The notes beneath the pieces were generated by a model. The model was given only the letters and a program-made list of their open reading frames with translations, was not told where the DNA came from and ran no database searches. A stretch of 64,000 nt of DNA from Amaurobius ferox (taxonomy: Eukaryota; Arthropoda; Arachnida; Araneae; Amaurobiidae): positions 155,317,178 through 155,381,177 of the forward strand of contig OX578136.1 in assembly GCA_951213105.1 (NCBI GenBank), written 5' to 3'. The position numbers and the translations under genes were made by a program. Shown piece by piece: positions 20,012 through 31,514 of this stretch (the stretch's first letter is position 1; each line of letters begins with the position of its first letter).

Positions 20012-20497
20012 ATTAAACGCGCCTCTGAAGGCAGAGCGTATTTAGAAGCTAATTTATATATATATTTATCAAGATCAAGATTAATTGATTTTAAAACTTT
20101 AAATGAATTATTACAAGATGGTAACCTGAATTTTAGTGCCAAAAGACATAATGGTTCTTAACGAATTGTTTTTAACTATACCTAAATCTCCTGTAACTAT
20201 ATGCCCCAAGTCTGGATTTAGAATAGGATTTAGCATATAATAGAATAGGATTTAGGATTTAGCATAATCGTTTACTTTGCAAATACATTCATTATTTAAA
20301 ATTGACTTAGAATCATGATCTATAGAGAGAGATTGTGAAATTTCAATATAATTAAATATATATCTACCAATAGGCTTGTTCTATTTAAAAGTCTTTGATA
20401 CACTCAAATCTCCAATAGGCATTAAATGTTTTAACTCGTTAAATAGATGACCAAAATTTATGGAATTATAAATGGGATGTTTGAAAGTGATTATTTT

Positions 20498-20768
20498 CGG
20501 GCGCGGTAGCCCTGTGGTTTGCGCGCTGGATTTGCACGCTGCCACAACTGCCGCCGTGTTCATGCGGGGTACGATCACGTTAAACATGTGGGTCCGTAAG
20601 TCCTTCCGAGAGGTTGGTGGTAGGGGAAGGAGGGTATGGTCCCTGTGGATGCCTCCCCCACTGGGTTAAGGTCTAAATTGGGTGGCTCTTCCCGGCCGTC
20701 CAAAACAGTTACCTTACACCTTTCTCGTAGGTCGGACACGGTCTGGATCTCAACAACAACAACAAAAA
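20498..20768 (+). mobile_element. SINE with CAA-repeat tail
   Basis: A GC-rich insert in AT-rich Penelope-like sequence. It starts gggcgcggtagccctgtgg, contains a block with gcctcccccactgggtt and ends in a CAA microsatellite (caacaacaacaacaa). A 5'-truncated second copy lies at 60686-60810, including the same tail. The head is tRNA-like but its box A is weak. It may be copied by a LINE that recognises the CAA tail. Confidence 0.65.
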
Positions 20769-21741
20769 GAATTAGTAGACATATTATTAGGATGAAATTG
20801 ATTAAGTTTTAAATTTAAGTACTTTGATCTTGTAATAAGCAAATTATGGGAAATACGATTAAAATGTTCATTAGCAAGATTAAATTTTAAGAAAATTGCA
20901 TAAACTTTATTTAAATATTTTTCTTAACCGCAAAAACCCAGAATTTTATTAATTGTCATTGAAAAGTGTTATTAAATTGATTATGAAAACAAATTATCTC
21001 AGCTTTAATATCATGTTGTAAGGTGTTCCCTTTACCACGTTTAAATCTTTTGAATTTGACTGATTTACTATTATTTAAATGGGATTTCAAAAAAAGGTGA
21101 TTATAATATGTATACATATACCGGTAGTCCCAAAAAGATTGAAACGTGCTTTAATTCTTTACCTGTTGGAGATAAGTGGGAAATATAAATTGCAAAAATG
21201 TTGAAAGTAAGGTAGGAAATAAGACTACGTTAATCAAATAGTCCTCCCATTCATTTTCAAAAAGTTACGCATTTTAAAATTTTATACGACCCCCCCTTAG
21301 ACAAATTTGGTCAATCAGAATATTGTTAGTTTCAATGCAACAAGCTCATCAAAAAAACCGTATATATGTATCTTTAAAATTGAGCGAGTTATATTTACTT
21401 GAAAATTGGATGTTGTGAATGGGGACCATACATCAAATTAGAAAATAAATATGTGACATATCACAAAAAAAGGTAAAACTGAGTAATAGTATATAGGAGA
21501 CATTTTTGCGAATTCCTTGTAGGCTCACGATGAAATCACGAATTCTTAAGTACTTTTCACATTGAGACATGCCATTTTTTATTTGGAAGAATTAAAATAA
21601 ATATGTAAACAAATGCAAGTATGTATTTGACTTTGAAATTTAACATAATTTTTTAAAACGAAGAATAGAACTCACAGACGATTTCTTCTTTCTTTTAACT
21701 CTAATTTAGCCGTTTCAAATGTTTATAGTAAAATAATTTAA

Positions 21742-22480
21742 AACAAGAAAGATCAATCATGCATAAAGTTTGATTATGAAACACTTTCCAACTTCAATGC
21801 AATTTTATTTAAACATCTCTAAAATGCGATACATATCTCGGTAATATTTTTTAAATTATCACAATACTACATTATTTTATTATATTTGAAAACTTAAAAC
21901 TTCATCGAAAAAAATGAACTTAAGTACAGAATTTAAGCAAAAATAAAGCGGTTTTAGGACGGATACAACACTCAATATGAATTAAAAAGAACTTTAAAAA
22001 TCACGATTTTGACATAAGGTGGATGCCAAATTTTATTTTGAAGTGGGTCACGTGATCTCTTCATATAATGATCACGTGATCTCTTCATATAAAGGATGTA
22101 ATTATTATTTTAATTTTTATTTAAAAAATTACCGAATATATTTTGCTGAAATTTTTTTATAAATTTTATGGGATAATTTGAATATTTCCTAAAACTTTCG
22201 AAGCAATTTGTGAATTTTAAATTTGCTTAAAAAATGTTTGAAAAATTAGGTCCCATAGGGTACAATGTATTTCATTTTTTCAACCTGGGTTCAATCCAAA
22301 ACTAATTGAGTGATATTATTCATTTATATTCCCATAGGTCCCACTGACCGTCTGAACAACATACTAAAATTTCATTTTGATAAAGTCATTTTTACGGTAG
22401 TTATCGTGTTAACGGACAGACAGACAAACAGACAGAATGAACAAAGTTATAAACTCTTTTCAACTATGTTGTAAAGTGTT
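21742..22480 (-). repeat. Family A repeat, shortened copy
   Basis: It begins aacaagaaagatcaatcatg and ends with the reversed hairpin arm gtaaagtgtt. Compared with complete copies it lacks about 550 bp from the middle. It faces the copy at 22630-23900 with a spacer of about 150 bp. Confidence 0.8.
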
Positions 22481-22629
22481 AAAAACTGAAGAATGAAATG
22501 AAGACGATTTATTTTTTAATTTACGTATTTATTCCCAGTATTATTTCTATTCAATACAACTCAACTTTTTTTTAATATTATACCAAAATAAAGGATATTT
22601 GAAATAATTCAGTGAATCATCAGCATTTT

Positions 22630-23900
22630 TAAAACTTTACAACAAAGTTGAAAAGTGTTTATGACTTTGTTCATTCTGTCTGTCTGTCTGTCTGTCCGTT
22701 AGCACGATAACTGCCGTAAAAATGACTTAATCAAAATGAAATTTTAGTATGTTGTTCAGACGGTCTGTAGGATTTATGGGAATATAAATGAATAATATCA
22801 CCCAATTAGTTTTGGATTGAACCCGGGTTGAAAAAAGGAAATACATTGAACCCTATGGGACCTAATTCTTTAAACATTTTTTAAACGAATTTAAAATTCA
22901 CGAATTGCTTCGAAAGTTTTATAAAATATTCAAATTATACCATAAAATATATAACAAAAAAATCAGCAAAATATATTTAGTAGTTTTTTAAATAAAAATT
23001 AAAATAATGATTACACCCGTTATATGAACAGATCACGTGACCCACTTCAAGATAAAATATGGCATCCATCTTGTGTCAAAATCGTGATATTTAAAGTGGT
23101 TTTTAATTCAAATTTAGTATTGCAGCCGTCCTAAAACCGCTTTATTTTTGCTTTAATTCTGCGTATCCACATATTAAAACAACTCAATTACAATATAGTT
23201 GAGTTTTAAAGATCATCCAACTTTGATTATTTCTACAAAGAAGCCTACTTTTCACTTATGGAAAATGTAAATACCAAAAGATGTAGTATTAGAATTGCTT
23301 CATTTCTTTAACGCAAAATTATTTAACTCATGGAGTCTGCAATATAGCTGATATGAATGAAACCTTCATTGAATTTACCAGAGAAGCACAAGATGTTTCG
23401 ATGAAGTTTTAAGCATAGAGTTAAATTACTTGTACATTCATGGTTTTAAATTTTTTAATAAAATAAATTATTATAGTATTGTGATGAATGAAATGAATGG
23501 AAATTTTTTTATGAATGAAATGCTGCTTTTATAGAGAGAGCCAGACGTGTTATATTTCGAGGACGCCATTTGAATGAATTTCATTTGTTTTCGATGAAGT
23601 TTTCAAAAATAATAAAATTTTGTAGTACTATGATAATTTAAAAATATTATCGAGGAATGTATCTCATTTTAGAGATGTTTAAGCCAGGCAATTTATATTT
23701 CAATGCTGTCATTTGAATGAAGTTCATTTTTTTCGATGAAGTTTTATGTTTTCAAGTATAATAAATTAATATAGTATTGTGGCAGTTTTAAAAGTATTAC
23801 AGAGGAATGTATCGTGTATTAGAGATGTTTAAATAAAATTGCATTGAAGTTGGAAAGTGTCTCATAATCAATGCTTTATGCATGATTGATCTTTCTTGTT
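22630..23900 (+). repeat. Family A repeat, complete copy
   Basis: It runs from the hairpin with ttacaacaaagttg through ctgtctgtctgtctgtccg and acgataactgccg to the terminal ctttcttgtt. With 21742-22480 it makes a palindrome-like block of about 2.2 kb inside the mariner-like element. Confidence 0.85.
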
Positions 23901-23935
23901 AATTCTGAATTGACGAATTAAGAACACGTAACTGC

Positions 23936-24680
23936 TTGTGCATTATGGTATTTTTCACAAATAACGAGCTTGTCGAATTAACAATGATTTATTCTCTGTG
24001 TAATAAAAATACTGCAGAAACTGCTCGGCATTTTGGACGGCGATATCAAAACTTGCCTGAAATTTCACGTACATTTGTTTATCGGATGATGAGGAGATTA
24101 AGATCTACCGGTTCATTTTATCCGAGACCTGGCCCTGGAAGAAATCGTTTGTACACGGAGGACTAAGAAACTGACATCATCGCATATTTGTCTTTCAACC
24201 CACGAACAAGCTTTCGAAAAGCAAACGAAACTTTGGGGCCACCTAGGATGTCAATTGCTAGAACAGTTGGATAATACCAATAGCATCCATTTTGGATTTA
24301 TGGACTTCAAGAACGTCATTCCTCCAATTTTGACCGGCGTGTAGCATTCTGCAACTGGTTGTTAATCCAACAAGACATTAATTCGAATTTTGTTAAGAAC
24401 ATTCTGTGGACTGATGAATGTTTGCTTACGGAAGATGGAGCAATCTATACTCACAACGATCATTATTGGGATAATACGAAACCATTTTTTGTCCGTAAAA
24501 TACATTACCAGAGAAAGTTTTCTGTGTCTGCGTGGTGCGGAACTTGGAATGGAAATCTGATTGGTCCTGTGTTTTATGAAAGGACTCATACAGCTGAAAA
24601 ATACATGCAACTTATTTTAAACGGTACTGTAATTGATTTTATGGAGACGACAACATTATCGCTTCTAAAACACGTGTATT
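23936..24680 (+). pseudogene. Mariner-like transposase (DUF4817 N-terminus, partial DDE domain)
   Basis: The first segment (to 24166) is a helix-turn-helix: NNELVELTMIYSLCNKNTAE, HFGRRY, then a GRNRLY hinge. After a break near 24165-24355 the catalytic part reads NILWTDECLLTEDG with the first aspartate, followed by NDHYWD and VSAWCGTWNGNLIGPVFYE. The expected second aspartate motif after FMET is missing because the similarity stops at about 24680, so the enzyme is dead. It is the source gene of the surrounding inverted repeats. Confidence 0.75.
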
Positions 24681-24869
24681 ATCAACAAGAATTTCGTTTT
24701 GTGAATGGTATTTCTAGTATTTGTAACGAAATTTGTCTCTTTATATCAGTGGTCTTCTATCAGTGTATGCATATTTTAATTATGCGCCCCAACCGCTTAG
24801 TGAGTACCACTGCTTTATATGATCTCTGTCTGTGTAATTCTTTGTTTAGATGCATTTGTGATAAAAAAA

Positions 24870-25020
24870 ATTGACACATATTAATTAATTATTTGATCTA
24901 TATTAATTATTCATATAATTATTTATATAATTAATATAGATCTATATTAATTATTTATAATTAATTATTTGATCTATTAATTATTTCACACATATTATAA
25001 TTATATGATCTAAACAATTT
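24870..25020. repeat. AT-rich degenerate palindromic repeats
   Basis: Several copies of ttaattatttgatctat and its partial inverses occur. I see no coding potential. Confidence 0.6.
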
Positions 25021-25387
25021 TCATCGTCAATTTGCTTATGATCCCCATTTCCACTGATGAAACAGCCTTTCACATGGTACGGAAAAGTGGCAGAAGTCAG
25101 ATTTTTTCTTTTATCATAATTAAGTTGATTTTAAAGATACAGATATGCAGTTTTTTTGTAATGATCTTGTTGCATTAAAAATAAAAAAATTCTGATTGAT
25201 CAAATTTGTCTAAGGGGTTCGCATAAAAGTTTAGAAAGTGTAACTTTTTGAAAATGAATGGGAGGACTAATTCATTAACGCAGTCTTATTTCCTACCTTA
25301 CTTTCAGCATTTTTGCAATTTACATTGCCCACTTATCTTCAACAGGTAAAGAATTAAAGCGCGTTTCATTCTTTTTGGGACGCCCTG

Positions 25388-25445
25388 TATATATATATAT
25401 ATATATATATATACATACACACACACATATATATATAATATAAAG

Positions 25446-25493
<48 letters not shown>

Positions 25494-25545
25494 CCACATA
25501 CATATATATAATATATAAAGTATATATATATATATATATATAAAC
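25388..25545. repeat. AT/GT microsatellite cluster
   Basis: Three AT runs of 25-45 bp separated by atacacacacaca-type and ataaagta linkers. The right TA of the mariner-like element lies in the first run. Confidence 0.9.
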
Positions 25546-25829
25546 TAAGAATTTGAATTACTTGTAAAAGTCAAATACCTGTGACTTATCCCCTATTAAA
25601 TGAAGAGCACATGTAAAAATATGTAACCCAATGGATTGCATGAGAACAAACTCTTTATATAAAAGAGGTACTAAACAGGTACTAACACCCCTTGTTTCCT
25701 ATTTTACTTCGTACTACACCCCTTGATTGCTCTGGAACAGGAATTCGAAAACTTACTTGTCTTCCATATCTGGTCACAATAGAAGCAGTAGTAGTAGTAG
25801 TGAAAGGTGATGACTGGCCAGAAACCGCT
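25546..25829. other. No gene recognised
   Basis: I see no coding signal; a short agt triplet run lies near 25785-25800. Confidence 0.5.
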
Positions 25830-26420
25830 AAAGATATTTCTTTCGATTCTCTGCGAGTTTCAATAAAATAGCGGTTTCAAACGATCAATACTGACGTTGC
25901 TATTTCGCCCGAGGATATCTATGATGTCATATTTTTCGGTGCCTTCATTCATTTTTTTAATGTCGCGAAGAAGGAACCAGTCACAGCCGCTGAATTTGTT
26001 GTCTCAAATTCAAAACGAATTTAAGAGCGTGTTTAGGGACGTCCTTTAATGATGAGCCATGAAGGAACTCATAGTGTAATCGTAATGAAGTGCCGTAGAT
26101 TAATTCTGCGCTGGAAGCGTTTAGATTTTCTTTGATCGCAGATCAAATTCCTAACCATACACCCGGTAGCATATTCATCCACAGGTTCGTGTTCTGACTT
26201 CAGTTTTATTGCTGATTTTAGTTGGCGATGAAAACGTTTTACCATAGAATTCGTTGAAAGGATAATATGCTGTAGTTCTGGTCTTCCTACTCCCTTAAAA
26301 TCTCATCAAATGGTAAAACAGATCGCTTTCAAATTGCCTTCCTGGTTCGGTACTGATGACCTTAGGTACTCCGAATCCCTTTCGATGCCCTTGGTTCAGT
26401 GGCCTACAAGTGGACCGCTG
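25830..26420 (-). pseudogene. Ty3/Gypsy integrase fragment
   Basis: The minus strand shows, with frame breaks and stops, PKVIST followed by GRQFESDLFYHLMRF, where the second catalytic aspartate position falls, then SRKTRTTAYYP and an asparagine-rich segment before FHR, and farther on a part resembling the post-catalytic STALHYDYT region. This pattern is typical of Gypsy integrases. It is a different element from the LTR copy at 27.2 kb, because no LTR is seen near it. Confidence 0.6.
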
Positions 26421-27221
26421 CATCAAGTGCATTGAAAAGGAAAGATACTATGTAGAAGTATGACGTACTTGTTCAGTACCTACATTTGTATAAATAAATT
26501 GAAAAAAAAAATCCGGATAGTTTTTGACTTCCCTTCGTATGTACATAATTTTATAAGAATCAGTTGCGTTTGACTATGTCGACGAAACTTACATATTCAA
26601 TCGGTTATGAAGCGGTGTCAAGGAAACTGAACTCGCCTCGTTGCAATAACAGACTTGATATGTACAAGGCATACTAAAAGCGTTCAAAAACTAATTCTCA
26701 AATAGAAACTCTAAACTTACTTTTTTACATAAAATATATCCATTCTGAAATCCGAATCAAAAGCGGCACGTCGTGCGAATTTTATAATCAGGCATTCCGG
26801 CGTCGGTGGTTGAAAGTTGTCAGCATGACTTACGACGAACCACTGCTTCATTATCTTTAAAATAAAATAAAATAAAACAAATTAGGACATTCGTAAGATA
26901 ATTTATTGCACTTACGGCATTCACAATAGCCGTTTCTCGAAGAAATACATAAATTCAAGAAAATGACATTTCGCAGTGATGGAGCAACATTAAATATCTT
27001 GAGTGTGAATTTTCACTCGACTTTGTCATACATTCATATTGCATTTTTTATTTCCACGCATATCACGATCAGTAGCAATGTGAAAACAAAATCCTAATAT
27101 TTTTTCTTGTCACCCAGGTCGTCCAGCTTCTCCAAAGTGTGTACAGCTGGTACAAGGGACGGCGGGGAAAAAACACACTAAAAACGTAATACACAAATAC
27201 ATGCCTAATTGGTTGACATAC
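26421..27221. other. No gene recognised
   Basis: AT-rich, with one aaaat repeat near 26860. I found no frame or repeat structure I can support. Confidence 0.5.
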
Positions 27222-27225
27222 ATAC

Positions 27226-27742
27226 TGTACCGTAGTAGCGTTGTAGTACCGAGGAGCACACGAGGAACAGCAGATTAAATTTTTAAAATAAGACTTTAAT
27301 GCATAAAAAAGAAATATTTACAACTATGCACAAATAGGAAATTGTAATTGCATGCTCATTTTAAGCATCGGCTCTCGGCCGAACTTAGGTTCGTGAGCTG
27401 CAGAAGAAGAAGCGACTAGCGCCGTCGAATTCTAAAATCGAACTCCTCTTTCCAAAAAGGGTCTTCTCTCCTCCCTCCGTTGGCAGGTCAGAGTTTACGG
27501 CTCTCGGGGCGGTTCCATCAGTCCGAAAAATGAAACGCAGTCCCAAGATTCCCTTTCCCGGTGTCATGTACCACAACCTCTAGTACCACAGCTGTGAAAA
27601 TCTAAACCTTCTCTTATACATGAATTTGGTCGACACTGGGCGTGTGGATGAAAAAAGTATATTTGCCTCTCATGGCAGTTTTCGTAAGCACAAGCAGTTT
27701 TTTATCGAAGCCACTCAAAAGAGCTAGTAACGATACGTTACA
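27226..27742 (-). repeat. 3' LTR of the Gypsy element
   Basis: 517 bp, with TGTA and TACA termini, nearly identical to 30996-31510 apart from single-base changes and small indels near 27293-27365. It contains a GC-richer segment with ctctcctccctccgttgg. The open frames seen in it on both strands are incidental. Confidence 0.9.
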
Positions 27743-28149
27743 GCTTCCTTCCCCACAGAAAACTTTTCTATCCAGTAAGGGAGAGAAAAGATAAAATAGC
27801 ACTTCTTCTACGGCTTGCAGTTTATGAAAACATAATTATATTACACATGAGTAAAAACATCAGCATTCCAAAAGTACCATGATTATACAATAAGGCTAGT
27901 GACTAAGTACATTGCACCAACCTACAAAACTATCCTAATTAACCTGGACACACATCAAAAACATTTAACTTATATTTACACTTTTAAAGAAACAGCAAGT
28001 TTCAATACAATACGATAACTACCAAAAAAAAATCATTAAGGAACATAAGTGAATAATATGATGTTACATAAAGAATAAAAAATAAAATTATAACCTAAAA
28101 TATCAAAATATGTAAGACGTTTGCCCCTTATATGACAGCTGTTCTAATT

Positions 28150-29160
28150 ACTTTCTTTAACCAACGATAATTTATACAAGGTGGAGGATCTGTATCAGGT
28201 GCCTCCACGATTATCATGGGCGACGTATACCCCGATTCTCCAATTTGAATTATGTGTAATTCTAGCACTTTTTGAATTTCAGCCTTTTAAATTCCCTTTT
28301 GCCGTTGCGAAGACCTATACAGCCTAGACCTGACAGGTTTGTTACTAATGAGCTCAATATCATGCTCGACTAAATCTATCTTATCTGGTTCATTTGAAAA
28401 GGTCTTGATATACCTAGTCAAAGGGTCTTGTAGCTGATCGATTTATTGACGATCTAATCTCTCGGTCAATTTATTTTTTCCAACTATGTCCAAAAGGTTG
28501 TTACCGTTAGGATTTGAGTCTAAATAAGGGGAATCAACATCATTGTCTATTATTTCCTCCAGATTATATTTACAAGATAAAGAATTTACTATTTCAGGTC
28601 TGTTGTAGTGTGGTTTTAACATATCCATATGATAAATTTGAGATCTCTCATTCTTCCCCGTTAGTTCAACTATGTAATTTGTTTCTGAGACTTCATTTTC
28701 AATTACACACGACCCAAACCATTAGACTCCCAATTCTTTACATTTTTTCCACTCATTGACCAATTCAAAAACATAAGTTGTTAAGTTGTTACGGGATTGT
28801 ATCCCTCCTTAGAAGCAACCCAGTGTTCATAATTTAGAGTTTCAGGCGTTTTCAAGATTTTTCCTTTCATCCTAAATAACAGATCATTCCCCACAACATA
28901 CTCAAACTTGGAGTTCGCCCCGGACTCTTCCAAAGCTATCCGATAAATCTCTTTTAGTGTCTGACACGCCTTCTGTATACCCGAAAATTCGCGGGGTGCA
29001 ATGTCTAGCAAGGGAAGCCCCTTTGTTCCGTCCTTCGAGAAGCAATCAAGTGATTCTAGCTCTTTTGCTCCGTCTATGGTTCCTTCATTCACGGGGGATA
29101 AAATGATGGGGTCTCCCACATCTTCAGTTAAATTAGGGGACAGGACACTTCGGTGATCAT
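28150..29160 (-). pseudogene. Pol remnant: integrase pieces followed by reverse transcriptase start
   Basis: In minus-strand order: a segment with DGTKGLPLLDIAPREF and ALEESGANSKFEYVV that precedes the integrase zinc-binding region (29.1-28.87 kb); then, directly joined, a post-catalytic segment TPETLNYEHWVASKEG (28.84 kb); then the integrase C-terminus with ETNYIVELTG and YHMDMLKPHYNRPE (28.7-28.6 kb); then LVEHDIEL, QIGESGYTSPM and CIDYR, the first blocks of reverse transcriptase (28.4-28.16 kb). The catalytic core of integrase and the rest of the polymerase are missing. Stops at 28775, 28716 and 28444 add to the damage. Confidence 0.75.
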
Positions 29161-29200
29161 TAAATCTTTTAACTTCTCAAAACTATCAATTTCTAAACCA

Positions 29201-29857
29201 TCATTCCTCAAAATAATTTTTTAACTCAAAAACAAAATTCTTCCACGTGTTATCCAATCGTCTTTGATATTGCGTAAATTTAACTCTAAATTTCTCGGGG
29301 CTTAGTTTAAACCTTTGTAATAATATTTTCTTAACAAAATTGTAATCTTCAGTTTGCTCTTCGGGCTCTCTCATAATGATCTGAACAATATCGATGGGCA
29401 GAAGTGCCATCAAATGCGAAACCCATTCTGACTTTTCAGTACCAACTCGCTTTGCTTGCCTTTCAAACATGACCAAGTACAAGCTAATATCAATAAAATT
29501 GGGGTCAAATTTTTGGACTAATTTTTGCAAGTCTAACTGGATTTTTTTATTTCCCTTTTCTGAATTCCCTGTTTTTTCTACAGTTGAAATTCTCAATTTT
29601 TCTAGCTCAAATTCCATTTCCCCATTGCGATTTTCTGCGGCTATTTTTTCACGTGTAATTTCTGCTTCTAACTCTTCTTTCTCTACACGAGTTTTAACAA
29701 TAGTCTCCAGAAGAGCTTTAACAAATTCTTCATAGTTATCACTTTCAGTGATTATTAATTTTAAATGCACTACCTTTAAATCTGAAGAGGCAGTTTCTCC
29801 TAACTCAGATACCAATGAGAACAAATCCTCTTTCTTAGCCATTCCCAAAAACGACAT
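29201..29857 (-). CDS. Gypsy Gag (capsid) protein, C-terminally truncated
   Basis: The frame from the ATG at 29857 has 218 residues. It has an N-terminal helical, charged region (VEKEELEAEITREKIAAEN) likely to form a coiled coil, then the Gag capsid signature: YLVMFERQAKRVG, EWVSHLMALLP, LLQRFKLSPEKFR and WKNFVFELKNYF. It stops just before the region that would lead to the zinc knuckle. The remaining open frame could still make a capsid-like protein, but the element lacks other functions. An in-frame start exists 42 bases upstream. Confidence 0.75.
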   Translation of the reverse strand: MSFLGMAKKEDLFSLVSELGETASSDLKVVHLKLIITESDNYEEFVKALLETIVKTRVEKEELEAEITREKIAAENRNGEMEFELEKLRISTVEKTGNSEKGNKKIQLDLQKLVQKFDPNFIDISLYLVMFERQAKRVGTEKSEWVSHLMALLPIDIVQIIMREPEEQTEDYNFVKKILLQRFKLSPEKFRVKFTQYQRRLDNTWKNFVFELKNYFEE

Positions 29858-30379
29858 TTTTTCCCCTTTCAATTTAAGAAATTGATACAAAATAAACATT
29901 TTCTACGTTGTACACACTGATTTCATACAATTAGAATTAAACAACAAATGGCAATTGTATCAACAATTCGGCAGTATATTGAAACTTTCAATGCTATTTT
30001 AAACTAAAACACCTTTCTTAAAGAACTACAGGTTCGATTAGTATACATGAATTATATTAACTTCAAATTATTAAATTTTAATTATTAAATACAACTCCAC
30101 TCTTCACAAATTAATAACCAAAGCATAGTAAAATTCTTATCCTTTAAAATTTTAAGATTTTAATATTTAAGAGATGTATGTCAAACTAAACTTAAACTGA
30201 CAATATGCTCAAAATTCTATAAAAATGAACTACTGTCACTGCCTTTTGTAAAATCAAGGTACTCACCAATTTTGTAGAAGTTGACCTACACTATCTTTTG
30301 AAAGTTAAGAATTTTTTCAATGAATCTTTGGTGCAAGAGTGCACAAACACAATTAGGATCAGGGCGATCCGCACAAGAA
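29858..30379. other. Leader between gag and the repeat block
   Basis: AT-rich, with no gene seen. Confidence 0.5.
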
Positions 30380-30960
30380 AACTGGAACCAGATGCTCCCA
30401 CTTTTTATAAGAATGGTTTTCTTCTAATCATAACACAGAACGCGCACCGAACTAATGCACACAAGTAAGCCTTTTCTACAGGACTTTTGAGCAGGTGCTC
30501 CCAATACAGAAGAAAGGGTGTCTTCTCTTCACAACACGGATCTGGTGATCCAACCAGGGACTGGTGTCCAAAATAAAAACAGGAACAGGTGTCCTTTCTT
30601 CGTAAGGGATCTGGCGATCCATCACAGGGACTGATGCCCACTTTAAATTAGGAACAGATGTCCTATATGGATCCTGGCGATTCACTTCAGCACAACAGAT
30701 TTACGCTTTGGTCAACCGATTACTATCGATGACCTACCTCTTCAGGGACGGATGCCCACTTTAGCATGGGATCCTGGCGATCCAATTCAGGACAGATGTC
30801 CACTTTGGCATAGGATCCTGGCGATCCAATTCAGGACACATGTCCACTTTAGCGTAGGAACAGTAGTTGTTCCACACGGATCATAGTGATCCTCATCAGC
30901 GTAACTGGGCTTACGCTCTGGTCAGTCGATTTCGGATGACCGTCCACTTCCACAGCTCAA
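30380..30960 (-). repeat. Imperfect short repeats in the leader of the Gypsy element
   Basis: Between the 5' LTR and gag lies a set of related modules, with ggatcctggcgatcc seen near 30668, 30769 and 30811, an earlier variant near 30605, and gatgyccacttt seen near 30635, 30747, 30796 and 30840. The core is partly palindromic (GGATCC, GCGATCC). The spacing is about 42-110 bases. This could be a packaging or transcriptional leader; the function is unknown. Confidence 0.65.
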
Positions 30961-30995
30961 TCATATGGTCACTGCTGCCACCATTTTTAATATTC

Positions 30996-31510
30996 TGTAC
31001 CGTAGTAGCGTTGTAGTGCCGAGGAGCACACGAGAAACAGCAGATTAAATTTTTAAAATAAGACTTAAATAATTGCATAAAAAAGAAATATTTACAACAT
31101 TATTCATATATTACAATATTATTCACTGTAAGTGTCGGCCCTCGGCCGAACTTAGGTTCGTGAGCTGCAGAAGAAGAAGCGACTAGCGCCGTCGAATTCT
31201 AAAATCGAACTCCTCTTTCCAAAAAGGGTCTTCTCTCCTCCCTCCGTTGGCAGGTCAGAGTTTACGGCTCTCGGGAGCGGTTCCATCAGTCCGAAAAATG
31301 AAACGCAGTCCCAAGATTCCCTTTCCCGGTGTCGTGTACCACAACCTTCAGTACCACAGCTGTGAAAATCGAAACCTTCTCTTATACATGAATTTGGTCG
31401 ACACTGGGCGTGTGGATGAAAAAAGTATATTTGCCTCTCATGGCAGTTTTCGTAAGCACAAGCAGTTTTTTTTCGAAGCCACTCAAAAGAGCTAGTAACA
31501 GTACGTTACA
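30996..31510 (-). repeat. 5' LTR of the Gypsy element
   Basis: 515 bp. On the minus strand it is followed after ten bases by tggtggcagcagtgacc, a candidate tRNA primer-binding site because it begins with TGG. Few differences from the other LTR indicate a fairly recent insertion. Confidence 0.9.
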
Positions 31511-31514
31511 ATAC

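Larger units (their letters stand above)
18200..21110 (-). mobile_element. Penelope-like retroelement relic
   Basis: The minus strand holds a decayed reverse transcriptase in many frames. In order from 21.1 kb down: a basic segment (KRFKRGKGNTL), HIVTGDLGIV with LRTIMSFGTKI near 20.2 kb, VDKASNNYTI and a PKFHKNS segment (19.6-20.0 kb), LANLYLYHYEQSF with YRYVD (19.1-19.25 kb; the usual second aspartate is lost), and a thumb-like segment (18.9 kb). The first blocks match the known N-terminal pattern of Penelope-like elements. The 3' part (18.2-18.85 kb) recurs in diverged form at 41.85-43.0 kb. A SINE interrupts it at 20498-20768. Confidence 0.65.
21121..25387 (+). mobile_element. Mariner-like element with inverted ends and nested repeats
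   Basis: The left end reads gtcccaaaaagattgaaacg and the right end is its diverged reverse complement finishing in a CCCTG terminus; TA flanks both ends. The inverted repeats are roughly 300 bp (21121-21440 and about 25050-25387). Between them are two family A repeats (21742-23900) and a broken transposase (23936-24680). The class is Tc1/mariner by ends, target and transposase. Confidence 0.75.
27226..31510 (-). mobile_element. Ty3/Gypsy LTR retrotransposon, Gmr1-like gene order, internally deleted
   Basis: Two similar LTRs (TGTA...TACA ends) bound a 3.25-kb interior, and atac at 27222-27225 and 31511-31514 is a 4-bp target duplication. On the minus strand the order is leader, gag, integrase remains, then the beginning of reverse transcriptase. 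Ordinary Gypsy elements have integrase after reverse transcriptase, so the order fits the Gmr1-like lineage. The zinc knuckle, protease, integrase core and most of the reverse transcriptase and RNase H are deleted. A purine-rich tract (gtggggaaggaagc on the minus strand) abuts the 3' LTR. Confidence 0.85.

Noticed and set aside
21742..23900. Family A as a Helitron because of its terminal hairpins
   Set aside because: I see no 5' TC with a 3' CTRR terminus at a consistent distance and no A-T insertion pattern, so the class is left open.
27385..27576. Frames inside the LTRs (also at 31247-31495 and 27614-27802)
   Set aside because: They lie in non-coding LTR sequence and have no recognised motifs.
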